Shown here piece by piece: positions 25,128 to 35,370 of a stretch of DNA of 64,000 nucleotides (its first letter is position 1; every line of letters begins with the position of its first letter). The translations under genes were made by a program, and so were the position numbers. Below the pieces are notes generated by a model. The model searched no databases and was not told the origin of the DNA. It saw only the letters and a list, made by a program, of their open reading frames with translations. The stretch is from Prauserella shujinwangii (GTDB lineage: Bacteria > Actinomycetota > Actinomycetes > Mycobacteriales > Pseudonocardiaceae), in the NCBI RefSeq assembly GCF_003001955.1, contig NZ_PVNH01000014.1, forward strand, positions 124,001 through 188,000, given 5' to 3'.

Positions 25128-26123
25128 ATGCGAGCCGCGATCGTCGACCAGCCGGGACGGGTCCGGGTCGGTGACGTACCCGATCCGAAACCGGGCGATG
25201 CCCAGGTCGTCGTGCGGGTGGGCGCCTGCGGTATCTGCGGGACCGACCTGCACATCGCCGACGGGCACTTCCCGCCGACGCCGTACCCGATCGTGCCCGG
25301 CCACGAGTTCGCCGGGGAGATCGTCGAGCTCGGCGCGGACGTGCCGGGCGACTGGCGGATCGGCGACCGCGTCGCCGTCGACCCGTCGCTGTTCTGCGGG
25401 TACTGCACCCCGTGCCGGTCGGGCCACGGCAACCTGTGTGCCAACTGGGGCGCCACCGGCGACACCGTGAACGGTGCCTTCGCCGAGTACGTCGCCGTGC
25501 CCGCCGCGACCTGCTACCGCCTGCCCGACGAGCTCACCTACCAGCAGGGTGCCCTCGTGGAGCCGGTCTCGTGCGCCGTGCACGGGGTGCGCCGGGTCGG
25601 GGTCGAGGCGGGGGAGCGGTTCCTCGTCCTCGGTGCGGGCACGATGGGCCTGATCATGCAGCAGCTGCTGCAGCGGGCGGGCGCCGTGGTCACGGTTGTC
25701 GACCGGAACACGGCCCGGCTCGACCGGGCACGGCGGCTCGGCGCGCACGCCGTCGCGGGCGACACCGCGGAGCTGGACGGGGAGCGGTTCGACGCGGCCG
25801 CCGACTGCACCGGTGCCGTGCCCGCCATCGAGGCCGCGTTCGACGCGCTGCGCCGCGGCGGGCGGCTGCTCGTATTCGGCGTCGCCCCCGAGGAGGCGCG
25901 CGTGTCGCTCTCGCCGTTCCGCATCTACAACGACGAGATCACCGTGGTCGGCTCGATGGCCGTGCTGCACAGCTTCGGAGCCGCGCTCGACCTGGTGGCG
26001 ACGGGCGCCGTCGACACCTCCGAACTGCTCACCCACACGCTCCCGCTGGAGCGCTACCCCGAGGCGCTCGACCTGATGCGCAGCGGTGCGGGACTGAAGG
26101 TCCAGGTCGTCCCGGCCACCTGA
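25128..26123 (+). CDS. Zinc-dependent polyol dehydrogenase (MDR, sorbitol dehydrogenase-like)
   Basis: This 331-aa protein has catalytic-zinc ligands in 'ACGICGTDLH' (Cys) and 'PGHEFAG' (His-Glu). Structural-zinc Cys are in 'FCGYCTPCRSGHGNLC' and the Rossmann motif is 'LVLGAGTMGLIMQQLL' (about 165-180). Gene order (SorC regulator, dehydrogenase, binding protein, two permeases) points to oxidation of an imported sugar alcohol such as sorbitol or mannitol to a ketose, NAD-dependent. SD AAAGGTGAGAA precedes the ATG. The stop is 44 nt from the binding-protein start. Confidence 0.85.
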   Translation: MRAAIVDQPGRVRVGDVPDPKPGDAQVVVRVGACGICGTDLHIADGHFPPTPYPIVPGHEFAGEIVELGADVPGDWRIGDRVAVDPSLFCGYCTPCRSGHGNLCANWGATGDTVNGAFAEYVAVPAATCYRLPDELTYQQGALVEPVSCAVHGVRRVGVEAGERFLVLGAGTMGLIMQQLLQRAGAVVTVVDRNTARLDRARRLGAHAVAGDTAELDGERFDAAADCTGAVPAIEAAFDALRRGGRLLVFGVAPEEARVSLSPFRIYNDEITVVGSMAVLHSFGAALDLVATGAVDTSELLTHTLPLERYPEALDLMRSGAGLKVQVVPAT

Positions 26124-26167
26124 GGCCCGCCAGCCAACCACCCACCGGACAGGACGAGGAGGTCCTG

Positions 26168-27534
26168 ATGACAACCCGTTCCCGAGCCCGAAGGACGCCG
26201 CTCGCGCTCGCGGCGATGGCGGCGACGCTGCCGTTGCTGGCGACCGCGTGCGCAGGCGCAGGAGGAGGTGGCGGGGGTGACGGCGAGCGCACCGTCACGA
26301 TCGCGACCGTCGCCAACCCGCAGATGCAGGACATCGAGAAGCTCAGCGCGCGGTTCGAGGAGGACCACCCGGACATCAACCTGGACTTCGTGATCCTGCC
26401 GGAGAACGAGCTTCGCGACCGCGTGACGCAGGACATCGCGACGCAGGCGGGCCAGTACGACGTGGTCACCATCGGCACCTACGAGACGCCGATCTGGGCG
26501 GAGAACGGCTGGCTCGCCCCGCTGGACGAGTACGCGAGCGACCCCGCGTACGACGTCGACGACATCCTCACCCCGGTGCGCGAGGCACTGTCCTACGAGG
26601 ACACGATGTACGCGGCACCGTTCTACGGCGAGTCCTCGTTCCTGATGTACCGCAAGGACCTCTTCGCCGAGGCCGGGCTGACGATGCCGGAGCAGCCGAC
26701 GTGGCAGCAGGTCGCGGACTTCGCCGCGAAGCTGGACGACCCGGCGAGTGACACCGCCGGGATCTGCCTGCGCGGCCTGCCCGGCTGGGGCGAGGTCCTC
26801 GCGCCGCTGAACACGATGATCCTCACCTTCGGCGGGCAGTGGTACGACGAGAACTGGAACGCCAAGCTGACCTCGCCGGAGACGAAGGAGGCCGTCCAGT
26901 TCTACGTCGACCTGGTGCGTGAGCACGGTCAGCCGGGCGCGCCCAACGCCGGGTTCTCCGAGTGCCTGACCGCGATGGGCCAGGGCAACGCCGCCATGTG
27001 GTTCGACGCGACGGTCGCCGCGAGCTCGCTGGAGGACCCGAAGAACAGCAAGGTCGCCGGCAAGATCGGCTACGCTCCCGCGCCGGTGATGGAGACCGAG
27101 AAGTCCGGCTGGCTGTGGGCGTGGTCGCTGGCGATCCCGGAGACCTCGCAGCAGAAGGACGCCGCGTGGGAGTTCATCTCCTGGGCCACGTCCAAGGAGT
27201 ACATGAAGCTGGTCGGCAACGAGCTGGGCTGGACGAGGGTGCCGCCGGGCAGCAGGCAGTCCACCTACGAGATCCCCGAGTACCAGCAGGCGGCGGAGGC
27301 GTTCGCGGAGCCGACGCTGAACGCGATCCAGAACGTCGACGTCCGGCAGCCCGGCGTGCATCCGCAGCCCTGGGTCGGCGTGCAGTACGTGGCCATCCCC
27401 GAGTTCCAGGACCTGGGCACCACGGTCTCGCAGGAGATCTCGGCGGCCATCGCGGGCAGGCAGTCGGTCGATGAGGCACTGACCAAGGCCCAGCGGTACG
27501 CCGAGCAGACCGCCACGGAGGGCGGCTACCGGAA

Positions 27535-27538
<4 letters not shown>
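26168..27538 (+). CDS. Sugar/polyol ABC transporter substrate-binding lipoprotein
   Basis: This 456-aa protein has a lipobox 'LLATACAG' (Cys about 27) followed by a Gly-rich linker, then an extracellular solute-binding family 1 fold ('VTIATVANPQMQDIEKLSARFEEDHPDINLDFVILPENELRDR', 'YDVVTIGTYETPIWAENGWLAPL'). It resembles SmoE-type polyol-binding proteins. It captures the substrate outside the cell for the two permeases that follow. GAGGAGG lies about 10 nt upstream of the ATG. Its TGA overlaps the start of the next gene (ATGA). Confidence 0.9.
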
Positions 27539-28473
<935 letters not shown>

Positions 28474-28475
28474 CG

Positions 28476-29378
28476 ATGTCGCCGACGACCACCACCGCGC
28501 CGGAAGCGGCCGTGCCCGAACGCGGGCAGGCGGACGTGCGGACCGTCCCGCACCGGCGGCGCCGCCGGTTCCGGCCACGCCACCCCGGCGTCGCGTTCGC
28601 CGCGTGGGCCGCGGCGGCGGTGTTCTTCTCGCCGGTGCTGTGGATGTTCCTGACCGGCTTCAAACAGGAGTCGCAGGCCTCCACCGACCCGCCCACGTTC
28701 TTCTTCGTGCCGACGCTCGACCAGTACCGGGCGATCCTCGGCCGCGACTTCACCCCGTACTTCCTGAACTCGGTCAGCGCGTCGGTGTTCTCCACGATCC
28801 TCGTGATCATCCTGGCGACCCCGGCGGCGTACGCGCTGTCCATCGCGAAGATCCCGAGGTGGCGGGACTCGCTGTTCTTCTTCATCTCCACGCGCATGAT
28901 GCCCGCGGTCGCGATCATCCTGCCGCTCTACATCATCGCGAAGAACGTCGGCGTCCTGGACAACGTCACCATGCTGGCGCTCGTCTACACCGTGATGAAC
29001 CTGCCGATCGCGGTCTGGATGATCCGGTCGTTCCTGGTCGAGGTGCCCAAGGAGGTGCTGGAGGCGGCGCGGATCGACGGCGCCACCTTCGGCGTGGAGA
29101 TCCGGCGCGTCATCCTCCCGATGATCGCGCCAGGGCTGGCCGCGACCGCGCTGATCTGCTTCATCTTCGCCTGGAACGAGTTCTTCTTCGCGGTGAGCCT
29201 GACCGCGACGCAGGCGGCGACCGTGCCCGTCTTCCTCGTCGGCTTCATCACCAGCGAGGGCCTGTTCTGGGCGCGGCTGTCGGCCGCGTCCACCATGGCC
29301 GCGCTGCCGGTGATCATCGCGGGCTGGGTGGCGCAGAAGTGGCTCGTGCGCGGGCTGTCCCTCGGCGCCGTGAAGTGA
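28476..29378 (+). CDS. ABC sugar/polyol permease (MalG/SmoG-like)
   Basis: This 300-aa protein has six predicted helices, starting about residue 38, and the EAA motif 'EAARIDGATFGVEIRRVILPMI' (about 190-211). ATG at 28476 is preferred over GTG at 28470 because GGAAGAGG sits 7-15 nt upstream. The operon ends here without an ATPase gene, so the importer must borrow one, as MsiK does for many actinomycete sugar importers. A long palindrome follows 3 nt after the stop. Confidence 0.9.
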   Translation: MSPTTTTAPEAAVPERGQADVRTVPHRRRRRFRPRHPGVAFAAWAAAAVFFSPVLWMFLTGFKQESQASTDPPTFFFVPTLDQYRAILGRDFTPYFLNSVSASVFSTILVIILATPAAYALSIAKIPRWRDSLFFFISTRMMPAVAIILPLYIIAKNVGVLDNVTMLALVYTVMNLPIAVWMIRSFLVEVPKEVLEAARIDGATFGVEIRRVILPMIAPGLAATALICFIFAWNEFFFAVSLTATQAATVPVFLVGFITSEGLFWARLSAASTMAALPVIIAGWVAQKWLVRGLSLGAVK

Positions 29379-29381
29379 CCG

Positions 29382-29429
29382 GGTCGTGAGTGAGGAACGT
29401 GGTTCTAACCACGTTCCTCACTCACGACC
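29382..29429. terminator. Perfect palindromic terminator (element E3)
   Basis: Two 23-nt arms (29382-29404 and 29407-29429) are exact complements with a 2-nt centre; the arm contains TCGTGAGTGAGGAACGTGG. It lies between the polyol permease gene and the convergent hemerythrin gene and is the most intact member of the E family. Confidence 0.85.
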
Positions 29430-29446
29430 GGTGACCAGGCGGTTGG

Positions 29447-30013
29447 TCAGGACTGCCTGCCGGCGAGCCGGTCCCGCATGCGGTCGATCAGGCCGGCGCC
29501 CGGGTCGAGGATGCGGTTGGCGGGCGGCTTGTCCGGGGCGCCGGGGTGCGGCCGCGTCGGTGCCCGCTCCTTGGCCTTCACCACCTGCTGGCCGAGCTCG
29601 CGCAGCTCCTCCTCGGACAGCGCGTTCCGCAGCTTGGGCAGCAGGTCGTTCTCCTCGTCCTCGACGTGGTGCCGGATCGCCCCCATCAGCTCGCCGAGCA
29701 GCTGCTCGAACTTCGGGTCGTCCGGGTCGAGGTCCTCCAGCTGCTTCATCAGCTGCTCGGCCTCGGCGTGCTCGGCGATCTCGTGGTCGGCGACCTGGTC
29801 GCCGTTGGCGAGGTTCTTGCGTGCCGCCGGGTACATGTACTGCTCCTCGGCGACGCTGTGCCGGACGAGCTCGGCGATGACGTGGTCGACGAGCGCCCTG
29901 CGGTGCCGGGAGTCGCCGCCACCGCGCTCGAGCTCGGTGAACACCTGCTCGACCTCGCGGTGGTCGTTGACGATGACGCTGATCAGGTCGGGCTGGCCCT
30001 GCGCCGATGTCAT
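29447..30013 (-). CDS. Hemerythrin-like HHE domain protein
   Basis: This 188-aa protein has the di-iron ligands in 'NDHREVEQVF', 'HSVAEEQYMYP', 'HEIAEHAEAEQLM' and 'HHVEDEENDLLPKL', about residues 15-130. A Pro-rich basic tail follows. Such proteins bind oxygen or sense/handle nitric oxide, peroxide or iron in the cytoplasm. A GTTT-N15-GGGTAC stress-type promoter lies 45 nt upstream, and GAGGAG precedes the ATG. The gene lies downstream of htrA and the antiporter on the same strand, and both of those carry the same promoter type. Confidence 0.88.
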   Translation of the reverse strand: MTSAQGQPDLISVIVNDHREVEQVFTELERGGGDSRHRRALVDHVIAELVRHSVAEEQYMYPAARKNLANGDQVADHEIAEHAEAEQLMKQLEDLDPDDPKFEQLLGELMGAIRHHVEDEENDLLPKLRNALSEEELRELGQQVVKAKERAPTRPHPGAPDKPPANRILDPGAGLIDRMRDRLAGRQS

Positions 30014-30057
30014 GGGTGTCTCCTCGTGGTGGTTCGGTTCGGGAACTCGCGCCCCGG

Positions 30058-30082
30058 GTACCCCCGCCGCTTCCGGCGAAAC
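30058..30082 (-). promoter_or_regulatory. SigF/SigB-type promoter for hemerythrin gene
   Basis: Minus strand: GTTT (30082-30079), 15 nt, GGGTAC (30063-30058). About 44 nt separate it from the ATG, which has its own SD. Confidence 0.6.
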
Positions 30083-30088
30083 GGAGGG

Positions 30089-31117
30089 TCAGCTCGGCCT
30101 GGTGCCCACGGTGACCGTCGTCTGCCGCTCGTTGCCGTCGCGGGAGTAGGTCAGTTGCAGCTGCTGGTCGGGTTCGGCACGGCGCAGCACGGAGAGCACG
30201 TCCTCCACGGTGTTCACGTCCTGCTGACCCAGCCCGACGATGACATCGCCCTGCCGCAGGCCCGCCTGCGCGGCGGGGCCGCCCTCCTCGACGCCGAGCA
30301 CCAGCGCGCCCTGCTCGACCTGCACGTTGAACTGCTCGCGGATCGGGGGCGTCAGCCTGCCCAGCGACACGCCGAGGTACGGGTGGGTGGCGGTGCCGTC
30401 CTGCAGCAGCTCGTTCGCGGTGTCCACGGCGGTCGCCGAGGGGATCGCGAAGCCGAGGGCGACCGCGCCCGTGCTCGGCGGGATGTAGGCCTCGTTGATG
30501 CCGATCACCCGGCCCTGCGCGTCGAGCAGCGCGCCACCGGAGCTGCCCGGGGAGATCGGCGCGTCGGTCTGGATGAGGTCGACCAGCGACTGGGTCCGGC
30601 CCGCCGAGCCGGGGATCTCGCGGTGCAGGCCGGAGATGATGCCCGCGGTGACCGTGTTCTGGAACCCGAGGGGGCTGCCGATGGCGATGGCCCGGTCACC
30701 CTGGCGGGGCAGCTGCTCCCGGTACTCGGGCACGGGCAGCCCACCGCGCTCGGTGCGGAGCACCGCGATGTCGGTGACCTGGTCGGTCGCGATGACGCTC
30801 GCCGCCGACTCGGTGCCGTCGGCGTAGACGACGCGGACCTGGTCCTGGCCCTGGACGACGTGGTGATTGGTGATGACCACGTCCGGTTTGAACACCACCC
30901 CGCTGCCGACGCCGCCCTGCACCCGGACCGTGACGACGCTCGGCTCCACCCGGTCCACGAGGTCGGCGTAGCCCTGGCCGCCCGCCGACTGGCCGGGCGC
31001 GGACGTCTGGTTCTGGGTGGCGGAGGCGTCGGAGTCGTCGCCCCCGCCTCCGGTGCAGCCGCTGACCAGTACCAGCACCGCGCCGGCCGCGGCCGCGATC
31101 CATCGATTCGGCGCCAT
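30089..31117 (-). CDS. HtrA/DegP-like serine protease, membrane-anchored, with PDZ domain
   Basis: This 342-aa protein has an N-terminal signal with lipobox-like LVSGC (Cys about 21). The trypsin-like domain has His in 'VITNHHVV', Asp in 'VTDIAVLRTE' and Ser in 'SPGSSGGALL' (the usual GNSGG reads GSSGG). A C-terminal PDZ domain occupies about 240-335 ('GVEEGGPAAQAGLRQGDVIVGLGQQDVNTVEDVLSVLR'). Acts outside the membrane on misfolded proteins during stress. It begins 9 nt after the antiporter stop but has its own GGATT-N16-GGGTAG promoter overlapping that stop, predicting a second, leaderless transcript. Confidence 0.92.
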   Translation of the reverse strand: MAPNRWIAAAAGAVLVLVSGCTGGGGDDSDASATQNQTSAPGQSAGGQGYADLVDRVEPSVVTVRVQGGVGSGVVFKPDVVITNHHVVQGQDQVRVVYADGTESAASVIATDQVTDIAVLRTERGGLPVPEYREQLPRQGDRAIAIGSPLGFQNTVTAGIISGLHREIPGSAGRTQSLVDLIQTDAPISPGSSGGALLDAQGRVIGINEAYIPPSTGAVALGFAIPSATAVDTANELLQDGTATHPYLGVSLGRLTPPIREQFNVQVEQGALVLGVEEGGPAAQAGLRQGDVIVGLGQQDVNTVEDVLSVLRRAEPDQQLQLTYSRDGNERQTTVTVGTRPS

Positions 31118-31126
31118 AGCGCCCGG

Positions 31127-31153
31127 CTACCCGAGGCGGCGCGCTCCCAATCC
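31127..31153 (-). promoter_or_regulatory. SigF/SigB-type promoter for htrA
   Basis: Minus strand: GGATT (31153-31149), 16 nt, GGGTAG (31132-31127), then exactly 9 nt to the ATG at 31117. The -10 hexamer overlaps the antiporter stop codon. Confidence 0.68.
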
Positions 31154-32380
31154 GGTTTCGCCGGTTTCGCCGCCGGCCTGCTCCCCCGTCTCCTCCTCCG
31201 TTTCTTCCCGGCCGCCGGGCAGGTTGTCGGGGGGCCGCACCCGCAGCAGCTTGGCGAAGGGCACGTCGGTGGACGAGTGCAGCACGATCGACAGCGCGAT
31301 CGTGATCGCCACGAGGTCGAACACCTGCTCGGCGTGCGGGATCGGTGACTGGAGCGCGTGCAGCCCGTAGACCACCGAGGCGAACCCCTTGGGCCCGAAC
31401 CAGGCCGCCGCGGCGCGCTCCCGCGGCGACAACCGGGTGCGCAGCATCGACAGCAGGATGGCGGTGGGCCGCACCAGGAAGATGGCGAGGCCGGCCACCG
31501 CCCACGCGCCCCAGCTCAGGTCGGTGATCCGGTCGGGCGTGATGAGAGCACCGAACACCAGCAGCGCGCCGAACTTGGCGAGTTCGGACAGCAGGTCGCC
31601 GAACGGATGGAACCGCCGGACGGCCGTGCGGTCGAGGGTCGCCAGCGTGGAGCCCGCGACGAACGCGGCGAGGTACGGGTTCGCGTGCGTCAGGTGGCAG
31701 GCCGCGTACAGCAGCACGGCGATCGCCAGCGGGCCGAGCGGCTGCAGCCGGGGTTCGGCGGAGAACACCCGCAGCCGCCACGCGTACGAGATCGCCAGCG
31801 GGATGGCGACGCCGAACAGCAGGCCGAGGGCCAGCTCACCGGCGACCTGGAGCGGGTGGGCGCTCTCGTGCGCCGCGGCGGCGATGAGCAGCAGCACGAA
31901 CGGCAGGGCGAGGCCGTCGTTGAGCCCGGACTCGACGTTGAGCAGCCGCCGCAGCCGCAGCGGGATGTCCTCGCGCCCGACGATGATGGAGGCGAACACC
32001 GGGTCGGTCGGCGCGAGGATGGCGCCGATCAGGAACGCGGTCGGCCAGTCGAGCCCGGCCAGGAAGTGGACCGGCACCGCGACGCCCACCATGATCAGCG
32101 GCATGCCGAGGAGCAGCGCCCGCCCGGAGAGCCGCCAGCCCTCGCGCAGCGCCTGCACACTCACCCGCTGCCCGTCGGTGAACAGCACCGTGAACAGCGC
32201 GATGTCGGCCAGCCTGCTCACGGTGTCGAGCGAGAGGTCGACGACCCCGAACACGCCAGGTCCGAGCAGCGCCCCGGCGAGGAGGAACAGCAGTGCCGTG
32301 GACAGCACGGTCCTGGCGGCGAGCCCCGACAGCGACACGCTCAGCAGCAGCACGGCTCCGAACGCCAGCGCCAGTGCCAT
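31127..32380 (-). CDS. Cation:proton antiporter (CPA1/NhaP-like)
   Basis: This 417-aa protein has about twelve membrane helices. Key motifs are 'LIGAILAPTDPVFASIIVG' (TDP of the crossed helices, about 105-123) and 'LLNVESGLNDGLALPFVLL' (the ESxxND signature with ion-binding Asp). The C-terminus is a short Glu/Gly-rich tail. It exchanges Na+ or K+ for protons across the plasma membrane. The ATG at 32380 is chosen because AAGGAG precedes it and the hydrophobic N-terminus (MALALAFGAVLLL) begins there. A GGTTG-N16-GGGTAT promoter lies 79 nt upstream. Confidence 0.88.
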   Translation of the reverse strand: MALALAFGAVLLLSVSLSGLAARTVLSTALLFLLAGALLGPGVFGVVDLSLDTVSRLADIALFTVLFTDGQRVSVQALREGWRLSGRALLLGMPLIMVGVAVPVHFLAGLDWPTAFLIGAILAPTDPVFASIIVGREDIPLRLRRLLNVESGLNDGLALPFVLLLIAAAAHESAHPLQVAGELALGLLFGVAIPLAISYAWRLRVFSAEPRLQPLGPLAIAVLLYAACHLTHANPYLAAFVAGSTLATLDRTAVRRFHPFGDLLSELAKFGALLVFGALITPDRITDLSWGAWAVAGLAIFLVRPTAILLSMLRTRLSPRERAAAAWFGPKGFASVVYGLHALQSPIPHAEQVFDLVAITIALSIVLHSSTDVPFAKLLRVRPPDNLPGGREETEEETGEQAGGETGETGLGARRLG

Positions 32381-32458
32381 CGAGGCTCCTTCCGCTCGGG
32401 TTCTCCGCGGGCCCGTCACGAACCGGCAACGGATGATTCGGCCGTTCCCGTGGCGGGC

Positions 32459-32485
32459 ATACCCCTGGTGCGCTGATGGGCAACC
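32459..32485 (-). promoter_or_regulatory. SigF/SigB-type promoter for the antiporter
   Basis: Minus strand: GGTTG (32485-32481), 16 nt, GGGTAT (32464-32459). This is the best match to consensus in the window. The 78-nt leader includes an SD at the gene. Confidence 0.75.
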
Positions 32486-32487
32486 CT

Positions 32488-32509
32488 GACATGTCCGCGA
32501 CATGTCCGC
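32488..32509. repeat. 11-bp direct repeat, two copies
   Basis: GACATGTCCGC occurs twice head to tail (32488-32498, 32499-32509), just upstream of the lipoprotein at 32537 and behind the antiporter promoter. The spacing is one helical turn and each copy contains the palindrome GACATGTC, so a tandem protein-binding site is possible. Confidence 0.5.
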
Positions 32510-32536
32510 GTCCGGATGAGGGAGTGGAGTATCGCC

Positions 32537-32893
32537 GTGCGAACCGTGCTGTCCGGTGTCTTCGCCGCCGCGCTGCTGGCGGTGTCCGCCTGCGGTGACA
32601 CGCAGACACCGCCCGAGGTTCCGCCCGCGCCGGTGAGCCCGTCCCCGACGAGCGAACCCGTGCCGACGCCGGAACCCGGCGAGCGGCTGACCCTCGAAGG
32701 CATCGTGCAGGAAGGGGTCGAGCCCAACTGTCTCGTGCTCATGGCCGAGCAGCGGCAGTACCTGTTGCTGGGCGGCGACGACGCACTGCAGCCGGGCGAC
32801 CGGGTGGTCGTGCAGGCGCGGGCCGCGCCGGACCAGGCCACCACGTGCATGCAGGGCATTCCCGTCGAGGTGATCGACGCGCGACCGGCGTGA
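32537..32893 (+). CDS. Small putative lipoprotein
   Basis: 118 aa from the GTG at 32537 (an upstream in-frame ATG at 32516 exists, but GGAGTGGAG is spaced for the later start). The signal ends in the lipobox LAVSAC (Cys about 19). A Pro/Glu/Thr-rich linker (about 22-50) leads to a small C-terminal domain of about 65 residues ('LTLEGIVQEGVEPNCLVLMAEQRQYLLLGG...VVVQARAAPDQATTCMQG') that looks like an OB-type beta fold with two Cys. Function unknown. Probably in one unit with the membrane protein 31 nt downstream. Confidence 0.72.
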   Translation: MRTVLSGVFAAALLAVSACGDTQTPPEVPPAPVSPSPTSEPVPTPEPGERLTLEGIVQEGVEPNCLVLMAEQRQYLLLGGDDALQPGDRVVVQARAAPDQATTCMQGIPVEVIDARPA

Positions 32894-32924
32894 CGCGCCG
32901 GGAGGAGGCAAGGAGGCGACAGCC

Positions 32925-33452
32925 GTGGCGAAGATCCGGCACAAGCACCGCGGGCAGGTTCCGCCGCCGATGGTGCCCGAGGAGCAGTACGGGCCGTGGA
33001 AGGGCATGCGCCCGCCGCACACCCACCCGTCCGCCGTGCCCGCCGACCGGTACCAGCGGCCGAGGGCGAGGAACGTGCCGTTCCGCGACGTCCTGTCCGG
33101 CTTCCCCAGCGCGATCGTGTTCCTGGTCGGGGTGTGGCTGCTGGTCGGCCAGTTCCTCATCGACCACCCCGGGACGGCGGCGGGCATCAGTTCCGTGTGG
33201 AACGACGTGGGCGTGGGCGCGCTGCTGGTGCTGCTCGGCTCGGCCCGCGCCGTCGTGCCGTTCTCGACGATGTGGGCGGGCTGGCTCACGCTGCCCCTGG
33301 GCGGCTGGCTGATCGCCGCGCCGTTCGTGCTCGGCTACCAGCAGAACGGGGACACCGCGGCGGCGATCGGCAACGACATCGTGTGCGGCGCCCTCGTCGT
33401 CGTGCTCACCGCGCTCAGTCTGGGGTGGACGATGCGTTCCCGCCGTCCGTGA
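32925..33452 (+). CDS. Membrane protein, SPW-repeat-like
   Basis: This 175-aa protein has a basic, Pro-rich cytoplasmic N-terminus of about 50 residues ([10 protein letters not shown]...) and four predicted helices between 55 and 170. Helix-end motifs such as '[10 protein letters not shown]', '[15 protein letters not shown]' and '[13 protein letters not shown]' resemble the SPW repeat family. Function unknown. SD GGAGGCAAGGAGG upstream. The stop lies in the decayed left arm of element E4. Confidence 0.68.
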   Translation: MAKIRHKHRGQVPPPMVPEEQYGPWKGMRPPHTHPSAVPADRYQRPRARNVPFRDVLSGFPSAIVFLVGVWLLVGQFLIDHPGTAAGISSVWNDVGVGALLVLLGSARAVVPFSTMWAGWLTLPLGGWLIAAPFVLGYQQNGDTAAAIGNDIVCGALVVVLTALSLGWTMRSRRP

Positions 33453-33497
33453 GGAACGCCCACCCGCCGCCCGCTCACCATGTTTCTCACTCACGAG
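33448..33497. repeat. Decayed copy of the palindromic terminator (element E4)
   Basis: The right arm GTTTCTCACTCACGAG (33482-33497) is intact, while the left arm is reduced to CGTGAGGAACG (33448-33458) with mismatches (GAACG versus GTTTC). It carries the stop codons of both flanking convergent genes (33450-33452 and 33487-33489). The pairing is weaker than in the other copies. Confidence 0.6.
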
Positions 33498-34332
33498 GGC
33501 CGGGCGGGGCGGCGCGGCGTTCCGCCCGCACGGAGTCCACTTCGGCGCCGACGAGCACCGCGAACGCCGAGAGATACAGCCACAGCAGGAGCACCACCAG
33601 CGCGGCCAGGGTGCCGTAGGTCGCCTCGTAGCGCGAGAAGTTCTCGACGTACACGGCGAACGCGGCCGACCCCGCCAGCCACAGCGCGAGGGCGGTGAAC
33701 ACGCCCCAGCTGAACCACCGGCGGCGGGTGTGCTCCCGGTCGGGGCCGAACCGGTACAGCACCGAGATGGCGCCGCCCAGCAGGAGCACCAGCCCGCCCC
33801 AGCGCGCGGTGTCCACGATCCAGAGGGTGTCGCCCGGCACGCGGAGCAGGTTCAGCACGATCGGGAGGACGGCCAGCGCGCCGAGGGACACCGCGGCGAC
33901 CACCAGTGCGCCGAGCGTGAGCAGCAGCGCCAGGGCCCGCACGCGGAGGAAGCCACGGGTCTCCTGCTCGTTGAACGCCCGGTTCAGCCCCGAGATCACC
34001 GCGCTCATGGCGGTCGACGTGCTGGAGAGGACCACGAACACGCTGGCCACCAGGCCGAATGTCAGGCCGCCCGAACCCAGCGCCGTCACCGACTTCAGCT
34101 GCCGGTTCACCAGCCCGCCCGCGGAACCGGGGATCGCCGACAGCAGCGGTTGCAACTGGTCCCGCACGTTCTGCGGGTCCGTGACCAGCGCGTACACCGA
34201 GATCAACGCGATGAGTGCCGGTACGAGCGCCAGCAGGGCGAAGAAGGCGATGCCCGCCGCGGCCAGGGGCAGCTGGTCCCGTCCGATCTCCTCGAACAGC
34301 CTCCGCACGAACCGCCACCACCGTGCCGCCAC
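33487..34332 (-). CDS. YihY/UPF0761 (BrkB-type) inner-membrane protein
   Basis: 281 aa from a GTG preceded by GAGGAGG at 6 nt. Six predicted helices; family landmarks are '[27 protein letters not shown]' (about 17-44), '[26 protein letters not shown]' and '[30 protein letters not shown]'. The old annotation as ribonuclease BN is not supported by the fold. Function unknown. The C-terminus Pro-Arg-Glu-stop is made by element E4. A long overlapping reading frame extends upstream of the GTG but is antisense to the stress protein gene and is discarded. Confidence 0.85.
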   Translation of the reverse strand: MAARWWRFVRRLFEEIGRDQLPLAAAGIAFFALLALVPALIALISVYALVTDPQNVRDQLQPLLSAIPGSAGGLVNRQLKSVTALGSGGLTFGLVASVFVVLSSTSTAMSAVISGLNRAFNEQETRGFLRVRALALLLTLGALVVAAVSLGALAVLPIVLNLLRVPGDTLWIVDTARWGGLVLLLGGAISVLYRFGPDREHTRRRWFSWGVFTALALWLAGSAAFAVYVENFSRYEATYGTLAALVVLLLWLYLSAFAVLVGAEVDSVRAERRAAPPGPRE

Positions 34333-34413
34333 GCGCCCCTCCTCGTTCCGCGTACCGATCGTGGCCTCGGGGTAACCCGGACAACGGGGGAGCAATCCGA
34401 AAGGAGGCCGACC

Positions 34414-35370
34414 TTGTCCGCTTCCGTGCAGGACCTCGAACAGTACGCGGTGGTCGCCGGTTTCGACGGCTCGGACAACGCACGGCGAGCCGTGCACTGG
34501 GCCGCCGCCGAGGCGCTGGCCCGGGACCGGTCCCTGCTGGTCGTGCAGTCGTTCGAGTGGGGGATACCGCTGATCGCCCGCGGCGCGACGAGCGCGTCCG
34601 AGTACGGCGTCGACCGGATCCGGGAGTTCGCGGAGTCCGCGCTGCGTGACCTGGTCACCGAGGTGCGCGACGCGCATCCCGGGCTGACCGTGACGTCGCA
34701 GATGCCCGACGGGGCACCCGAGGAGACCGTGCCGCTGCTGGCCGAGGGCGCCGCCGCCGAGCTGGTCGCCGTCGGCGGCTCCGGCCGGGGCGCGGTGGCC
34801 AGGGCGGCGCTCGGTTCCACGGTCGGGGAACTGGCCCGCACGCTGCGCTGCCCCTTGGTCGTCGTCCGCGACGGCGAGGGCGAGGACGTGCCCCGGTCGG
34901 GTCCCGTGGTGGTGGGCGTCGACGGGTCGGCGGCCAGCGACCGGGCGATCGAGTTCGCGCTCGACTTCGCCGCGCGGCACGGCGCGCCGGTGCGCGCGGT
35001 CCACGCGTGGTCGGACTGGCCGCTGGACATCACGGTCAGCGCACCACTCGGCCAGGTCGGGCAGGACGAGGCCACGGACGCGGCCGAGAAGCTGGCCAGG
35101 GAGCACGTCGAGACCCGGCGCGACCGGTTCCCCGACGTGCCTGTGGAGTGGCATTCGGTGGCCGACCGCCCGGGGAGCGCGCTGCTGGAGCTGGCCGGGG
35201 ACGCCCGGTTGCTCGTGGTCGGCAGCCACGGCCGCGGTGCCGTCCGGCGGGTGCTGCTCGGCTCGGTGAGCAACGCCGTCGTGCACCACGCGCCCTGCCC
35301 GGTGGCCGTGCTCAGGGAACTGGCCGACACCGACGAGGAGAAAGAAAACGACGAAGGAGGTGCTCAGTGA
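34414..35370 (+). CDS. Universal stress protein, two tandem Usp domains
   Basis: 318 aa starting at TTG 34414, chosen because AAGGAGG (34401-34407) is spaced 6 nt; no ATG is available. Two Usp domains (about 10-150 and 160-300) each carry the ATP-binding signature: '[16 protein letters not shown]' and '[17 protein letters not shown]'. Cytoplasmic ATP-binding stress protein. A GGGTAA hexamer lies 38 nt upstream without a clear -35 box. Its TGA overlaps the start of the next gene (GTGA). Confidence 0.9.
   Translation: MSASVQDLEQYAVVAGFDGSDNARRAVHWAAAEALARDRSLLVVQSFEWGIPLIARGATSASEYGVDRIREFAESALRDLVTEVRDAHPGLTVTSQMPDGAPEETVPLLAEGAAAELVAVGGSGRGAVARAALGSTVGELARTLRCPLVVVRDGEGEDVPRSGPVVVGVDGSAASDRAIEFALDFAARHGAPVRAVHAWSDWPLDITVSAPLGQVGQDEATDAAEKLAREHVETRRDRFPDVPVEWHSVADRPGSALLELAGDARLLVVGSHGRGAVRRVLLGSVSNAVVHHAPCPVAVLRELADTDEEKENDEGGAQ

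Noticed and set aside
34344-34375. A tenth stress-type promoter before the universal stress protein
   Set aside because: GGGTAA at 34370 is present, but the nearest GTTC-like box is about 20 nt away, outside the spacing seen at the other sites; not counted as a promoter feature.
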